The notes under the pieces were generated by a model. That model did no database searches. It was not told the origin of the DNA and saw only the letters and a program-made list of their open reading frames with translations. From Solirubrobacteraceae bacterium (lineage in GTDB: Bacteria > Actinomycetota > Thermoleophilia > Solirubrobacterales > Solirubrobacteraceae), in the NCBI GenBank assembly GCA_030681525.1, contig JAUXSD010000084.1, positions 30,409-94,408 of the forward strand: a stretch of DNA of 64,000 nucleotides, given 5' to 3'. Positions 61,334-64,000 of this stretch are shown here, in pieces. Position numbers and translations under genes: made by a program. Each line of letters begins with the position of its first letter. The first letter of the stretch is position 1.

Positions 61334-61826
61334 CGGCAAGCTCCTTGCGTAGGTTCTTCAGGCCGTCGGCGGCGGCGCGGCGGGCGGCTTCTTCGGTGCA
61401 GCCGAGCGCGGTCGCGATCTCGGCGTGGCTCAGGTCGGCGCCGTAGCGCAGCGTGAGGACCTCGCGCTGGCGCGGGGGCAGCGCGCGCACGCGCTGCCAG
61501 TGGTCGCCGGCGCCGCGGTCTGGCGCGGGCGGCGGCGGGTGCGCCGGCTGCGCGCCGTCGTGGATCTCGGCGACCGGGACCGGGTTGCGCCCGCGCGCGC
61601 GGTGGACGTCGATCGCCTTGCTGTGGGCGATCGTCAGGACCCAGCCGCGCAGGTTGGAGTCCGGGCGCAGGCGCGGGTAGGCGCGCAGCGCCGCCAGGAA
61701 CGTCTCCTGGAAGGCGTCGTCGGCATCGTGGCGGCCGACCGAGGCGACGAGATAGCGCAGGACGTCGGGCGCGTGGGCGTCGAGGAAGCGCTGGAAGGGC
61801 GGCAGGCGCGCGGCGGTCTTCGTCAT
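61314..61826 (-). CDS. ECF-type sigma-70 factor
   Basis: 170 residues. Region 2 is DVLRYLVASVGRHDADDAFQ with TFLAALRAYPRLRPDSNLRG, and region 4 is RVRALPPRQREVLTLRYGAD with LSHAEIATALGCTEEAARRA. A Pro-rich linker separates them. No anti-sigma gene is adjacent. Its overlap with ogt suggests a link to alkylation repair; such sigma-ogt pairs occur in other actinobacteria as I recall. Its target promoters are unknown. Confidence 0.88.
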   Translation of the reverse strand: MTKTAARLPPFQRFLDAHAPDVLRYLVASVGRHDADDAFQETFLAALRAYPRLRPDSNLRGWVLTIAHSKAIDVHRARGRNPVPVAEIHDGAQPAHPPPPAPDRGAGDHWQRVRALPPRQREVLTLRYGADLSHAEIATALGCTEEAARRAAADGLKNLRKELADVAATA

Positions 61827-61870
61827 GGGGATGGAACGCTCGCCGCCGCCGATTCGTGAGGTCGGGGCTC

Positions 61871-63031
61871 TCAGTCCGGGACGAGCGCGTTGATGCCGGT
61901 CAGCGCACGGCCGATGATGAGCTGCTGGATCTGCGAGGTGCCCTCGTAGAGGGTCGTCACGCGGACGTCGCGAAACCAGCGCTCGACGGGATGGTCGTCG
62001 ACGTAGCCGGCGCCGCCGTGGACCTGGATCGCCTCGTTGGCGCACCACTGCGCGGCCTCGGTGGCGTAGAGCTTGGCGATCGAGGTCTCGGTGGTGCAGG
62101 GCCGGCCCCGGTCGCGCAGCGCGCCCGCCCGCCAGACCAGCAGCCGCGCCGCGTCGGTGCGCACGCGCATCTCGGCGAGCATCGCCTGCACGAGCTGGAA
62201 GCTCGCGATCGGGCGGCCGAACTGCTCGCGCTCCTGCGCGTACGCGACCGACTGCTCGAGGCAGCCCTGGCAGATCCCGACGCAGCCGGCGGCGACGGAG
62301 TAGCGCCCGGCGTCCAGCGCGCTCATCGCGATCCGGAAGCCCTCGCCGACGGCGCCGAGCACGGCGTCGTCGGCCACGAAGACGCCGTCGAGGGCGATCG
62401 ATCCGGTGTCCGAGCCGTGCAGGCCCATCTTGTGGTGAATCGGCTGGGCGCTGAAGCCGGGCGTGTCCGTGTCGACGAGAAAGCAGGCCAGCCCCCTGTG
62501 GCGGAGGGCGGGGTCGGTCTGGGCGAAGATCAACGCGACCTTCGCGTGGTTGGCGAGCGAGATCCACATCTTGGACCCGTGCAGCTCCCAGCCGCCGTCG
62601 ACCCTGGTCGCGCGCGTGCGCTGGCTGGCGGCATCCGAGCCGGCCTCGGGCTCGGTCAGCCCGAAGCAGCCCAGCCACTCGCCCGCGCACAGCCGCGGCA
62701 GGTGGGTGGCCTTCTGCTCGTCGCTGCCCCAGGCGAGGATGGTGGCGGCGACGAGCGACGTCTGCACCGAGACGACCGTGCGCATCGCGCTGTCGCCGCG
62801 GCCTATCTCCTCGAGCACGAGCCCGTAGGTGACGTGGTCCAGGCCGGCGCCGCCGTACTCGCGCGGGACGATCGCGCCGAGGTAGACCTGCTCGGCGAGC
62901 ATCGCGACGAGCTCGAGGTCGAAGTGCTCGTTGCGGGCGTTCTCCTTCGCGCGCGGGAAGATCTCGCGATCGGCGAACTCGCGGGCCGTCGCGCGGATGA
63001 GCTCCTGCTCGTCGGTGAGGTCGAAGTCCAT
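61871..63031 (-). CDS. acyl-CoA dehydrogenase
   Basis: 386 residues. FAD-dependent alpha,beta-dehydrogenation of acyl-CoA. Segments GCFGLTEPEAGSDAASQRT, KMWISLANHAKVALIFAQTD, QEREQFGRPIASFQLVQAML and IQVHGGAGYVDDHPVERWFRD are typical, and the catalytic Glu is in TTLYEGTSQIQQL. Length normal. The ATG is 6 nt after a -10 hexamer that overlaps the divergent promoter of the next gene. Electrons would go to ETF; those genes are not in the window. Confidence 0.93.
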   Translation of the reverse strand: MDFDLTDEQELIRATAREFADREIFPRAKENARNEHFDLELVAMLAEQVYLGAIVPREYGGAGLDHVTYGLVLEEIGRGDSAMRTVVSVQTSLVAATILAWGSDEQKATHLPRLCAGEWLGCFGLTEPEAGSDAASQRTRATRVDGGWELHGSKMWISLANHAKVALIFAQTDPALRHRGLACFLVDTDTPGFSAQPIHHKMGLHGSDTGSIALDGVFVADDAVLGAVGEGFRIAMSALDAGRYSVAAGCVGICQGCLEQSVAYAQEREQFGRPIASFQLVQAMLAEMRVRTDAARLLVWRAGALRDRGRPCTTETSIAKLYATEAAQWCANEAIQVHGGAGYVDDHPVERWFRDVRVTTLYEGTSQIQQLIIGRALTGINALVPD

Positions 63032-63037
63032 CGTGCG

Positions 63038-63047
63038 ACGCTAGCGT
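63038..63047. promoter_or_regulatory. palindromic divergent -10 pair
   Basis: ACGCTAGCGT, a perfect 10-bp palindrome. Read either way it contains TAGCGT: minus strand 6 nt before the ATG at 63031, plus strand 7 nt before the GTG at 63055. One site could serve two leaderless promoters. Confidence 0.55.
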
Positions 63048-63054
63048 AGGCCCG

Positions 63055-63543
63055 GTGCGGGTCCTCCTGATCGGCGGCGGCTGCCGCGGCCTGGCCCTGA
63101 CGGAGCGCCTCGTCGCCGACGGCCATGCGGTGCGCGCGGTCACGCGCGACCCGTCGCGCCGGGCGCGGATCGAGGCCGCCGGCGCGGAGTGCTGGATCGG
63201 CGACCCCGACGTCGTCGGGACGCTGCGCTACGCGCTGGAGAGCGTGACGATCCTCGTGTGGGCGCTCGGCAGCGCGACCGGCCCGGCGGAGGCCGTCGCC
63301 GCGCTGCACGGCTCGCGGCTGGAGATGATGCTCTCCAAGTCGATCGACACGACCGTCCGCGGGATCGTCTACGAGGCGGCCGGCACGGTCGCGGCGAGCG
63401 TCCTGGCCGCGGGCGAGGCGGAGCTGCGCCGCGCCTGCGAGCTCAACGAGATCCCGTTCGCGGTGCTGACGGCCGATCCGGCGGACGCCGATGCGTGGGC
63501 TATCGCGGCGCGCGCGGCGATCGACGGGCTGCTCGGGGTCTGA
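63055..63543 (+). CDS. small NAD(P)-binding Rossmann protein
   Basis: 162 residues. VLLIGGGCRGLALTERLVAD is a dinucleotide-binding fingerprint; VTILVWALGS and RGIVYEAAGTVAASVLA continue the fold. It is shorter than typical SDR or NmrA proteins and lacks a clear catalytic Tyr-Lys, so it may bind a cofactor without catalysis. The GTG start is fixed by the divergent -10 palindrome 7 nt upstream. Confidence 0.7.
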   Translation: MRVLLIGGGCRGLALTERLVADGHAVRAVTRDPSRRARIEAAGAECWIGDPDVVGTLRYALESVTILVWALGSATGPAEAVAALHGSRLEMMLSKSIDTTVRGIVYEAAGTVAASVLAAGEAELRRACELNEIPFAVLTADPADADAWAIAARAAIDGLLGV

Positions 63544-63590
63544 GTCTGAGCGGCGGCTTCCCGCTGCGCACTTCGTGGCGTCGTCTGTCT

Positions 63591-63623
63591 GACCGTCGGC
63601 GAACGGCAGCTCTGAGGGGTGTG
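63591..63623 (+). repeat. leader block of the nested-hairpin repeat family
   Basis: GTCGGCGAACGGCAG then CTCTGAGGGGTGTG, preceded by CTTCGTGGCG as at 10.45 kb. It matches the 43141 copy at nearly every base. Confidence 0.7.
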
Positions 63624-63671
63624 TCAGTGGAGGGTCGCGCCAGCGGTCGGGCCGGGGCCGGCGGAGGGGTG

Positions 63672-63708
63672 TGGCACCAACTCCCCGCACTACGGGTATT
63701 TCGTGCCA
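63672..63708 (+). repeat. nested hairpin element 1 of 4
   Basis: Outer TGGCAC/GTGCCA, 6-nt sides CAACTC and TATTTC, inner CCCG/CGGG, loop CACTA; 37 nt. Confidence 0.65.
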
Positions 63709-63736
63709 ATCTCGCTGCGATTCGCTCCGTGTCGAC

Positions 63737-63783
63737 GGGTGTGTCGAATGGTTCGCGCGGGCCGCGAGTTATCCGACACACCC
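63737..63783 (+). repeat. nested hairpin element 2 of 4
   Basis: Outer GGGTGTGTCG/CGACACACCC, sides AATGGT and GTTATC, inner TCGCG/CGCGA, loop CGGGC. Confidence 0.7.
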
Positions 63784-63836
63784 CGCGATCCGGCGTGGGC
63801 GCGGGTGCGGGCAGCGAGGCCCGGACTGCGGGTGGT

Positions 63837-63877
63837 CGGGGCGCGCTGCGTGCGGATATCGCACCGGGCGCGCCCCG
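63837..63877 (+). repeat. nested hairpin element 3 of 4, GATAT-loop class
   Basis: Outer CGGGGCGCGC/GCGCGCCCCG, sides TGC and CGG, inner GTGCG/CGCAC, loop GATAT. Upstream flank matches the 10545 copy. Confidence 0.7.
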
Positions 63878-63894
63878 CTGCGCCTCTCGCGGCA

Positions 63895-63943
63895 GGGGTG
63901 TGGCGGATCAGCCTCGCGGGCCGAGGGTTATTCGCCACACCCC
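63895..63943 (+). repeat. nested hairpin element 4 of 4
   Basis: Outer GGGGTGTGGCG/CGCCACACCCC, sides GATCAG and GTTATT, inner CCTCG/CGAGG, loop CGGGC. Same loop and 3' side as element 2, with different stems. Confidence 0.7.
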
Positions 63944-64000
63944 CGCTCCGGTGGCGGCTCATCGCGCCGCGCGTGGGTCAACGTTCGCTGGGCGTGGAAC

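Larger units (their letters stand above)
63544..64000. other. repeat-bearing intergenic end of the window
   Basis: 457 bases without a convincing gene. It has one leader block, one GCCGGGGCCGGCGG block (63651-63664) and four nested hairpins in 272 bases. The last 57 bases show nothing I can name; the window ends here. Confidence 0.6.

Noticed and set aside
63591..63943. CRISPR array
   Set aside because: The hairpins differ in sequence and spacing, there are no constant direct repeats with spacers, and no cas gene is near.

Overview
High-GC actinobacterial chromosome segment. The gene complement (GuaB3 next to GuaA, actinobacterial-type oxidase genes, PRK-family kinase, DUF3159-like protein, a LuxR of the large ATPase type, acid-extended S9) and the strong G/C third-position bias suggest class Thermoleophilia, order Solirubrobacterales. 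This is an inference from protein character, not a database match. No rRNA, tRNA, CRISPR array, transposase or prophage gene was found.

Layout. 0-10.4 kb: nitrogen and molybdenum. A near-complete assimilatory nitrate reductase (nasA, minus strand, cut by the window edge), a three-gene overlapping operon of glutamine synthetase, an atypical GlnR-like regulator and a TrpD2-like protein, and moeA. The same 11-bp-spaced half-sites lie upstream of nasA and glnA. 10.8-13.6 kb: guaB3-guaA. 13.8-22.5 kb: small secreted and membrane proteins, a prenol-sugar type glycosyltransferase/flippase-like block, a lone phosphoribulokinase, a zinc-type binding lipoprotein behind a Zur/Fur-like box, and an M23 peptidase. 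22.7-25.3 kb: rplM-rpsI-glmM. 25.3-33.1 kb: a copper monooxygenase-like/cupredoxin fusion and a polysaccharide block (Wzz, Wzy-like, WecG, sulfotransferase, GT2). 33.2-40.1 kb: glmS-acpS-nnrE/D-alr-cca-HIT housekeeping run. 40.1-43.1 kb: secreted proteins and a cytochrome c-cupredoxin lipoprotein. 43.4-52.7 kb: two heme-copper oxidase clusters on the minus strand, one A2-type caa3 (YSHPAVY motif) and one A1-type aa3 (GHPEVY motif) with ctaB. Each carries a 36-residue membrane protein not assignable to a known subunit. 52.8-63.5 kb: enoyl-CoA hydratase, C26 amidase, a flippase-like protein, thioredoxin reductase interrupted by an in-frame TAG, a LuxR regulator, a LURP-like protein, ogt with an ECF sigma factor, and an acyl-CoA dehydrogenase.

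Two window-wide patterns stand out. First, about twenty genes have a TANNNT -10 hexamer ending 6-11 nt before the start codon with no Shine-Dalgarno sequence, so leaderless transcripts appear to be the rule for first genes of operons. Second, five intergenic regions (4.9, 10.5, 13.7, 43.1-43.4 and 63.6-63.9 kb) carry a repeat family I do not recognise. It has a conserved leader (cores CGGCGAACGGCA and CTCTGAGGGGTG) and nested hairpins with near-constant geometry (outer stem, 6-nt side, 5-bp inner stem, 5-nt loop, inner stem, 6-nt side, outer stem). The arms differ between copies but stay complementary.
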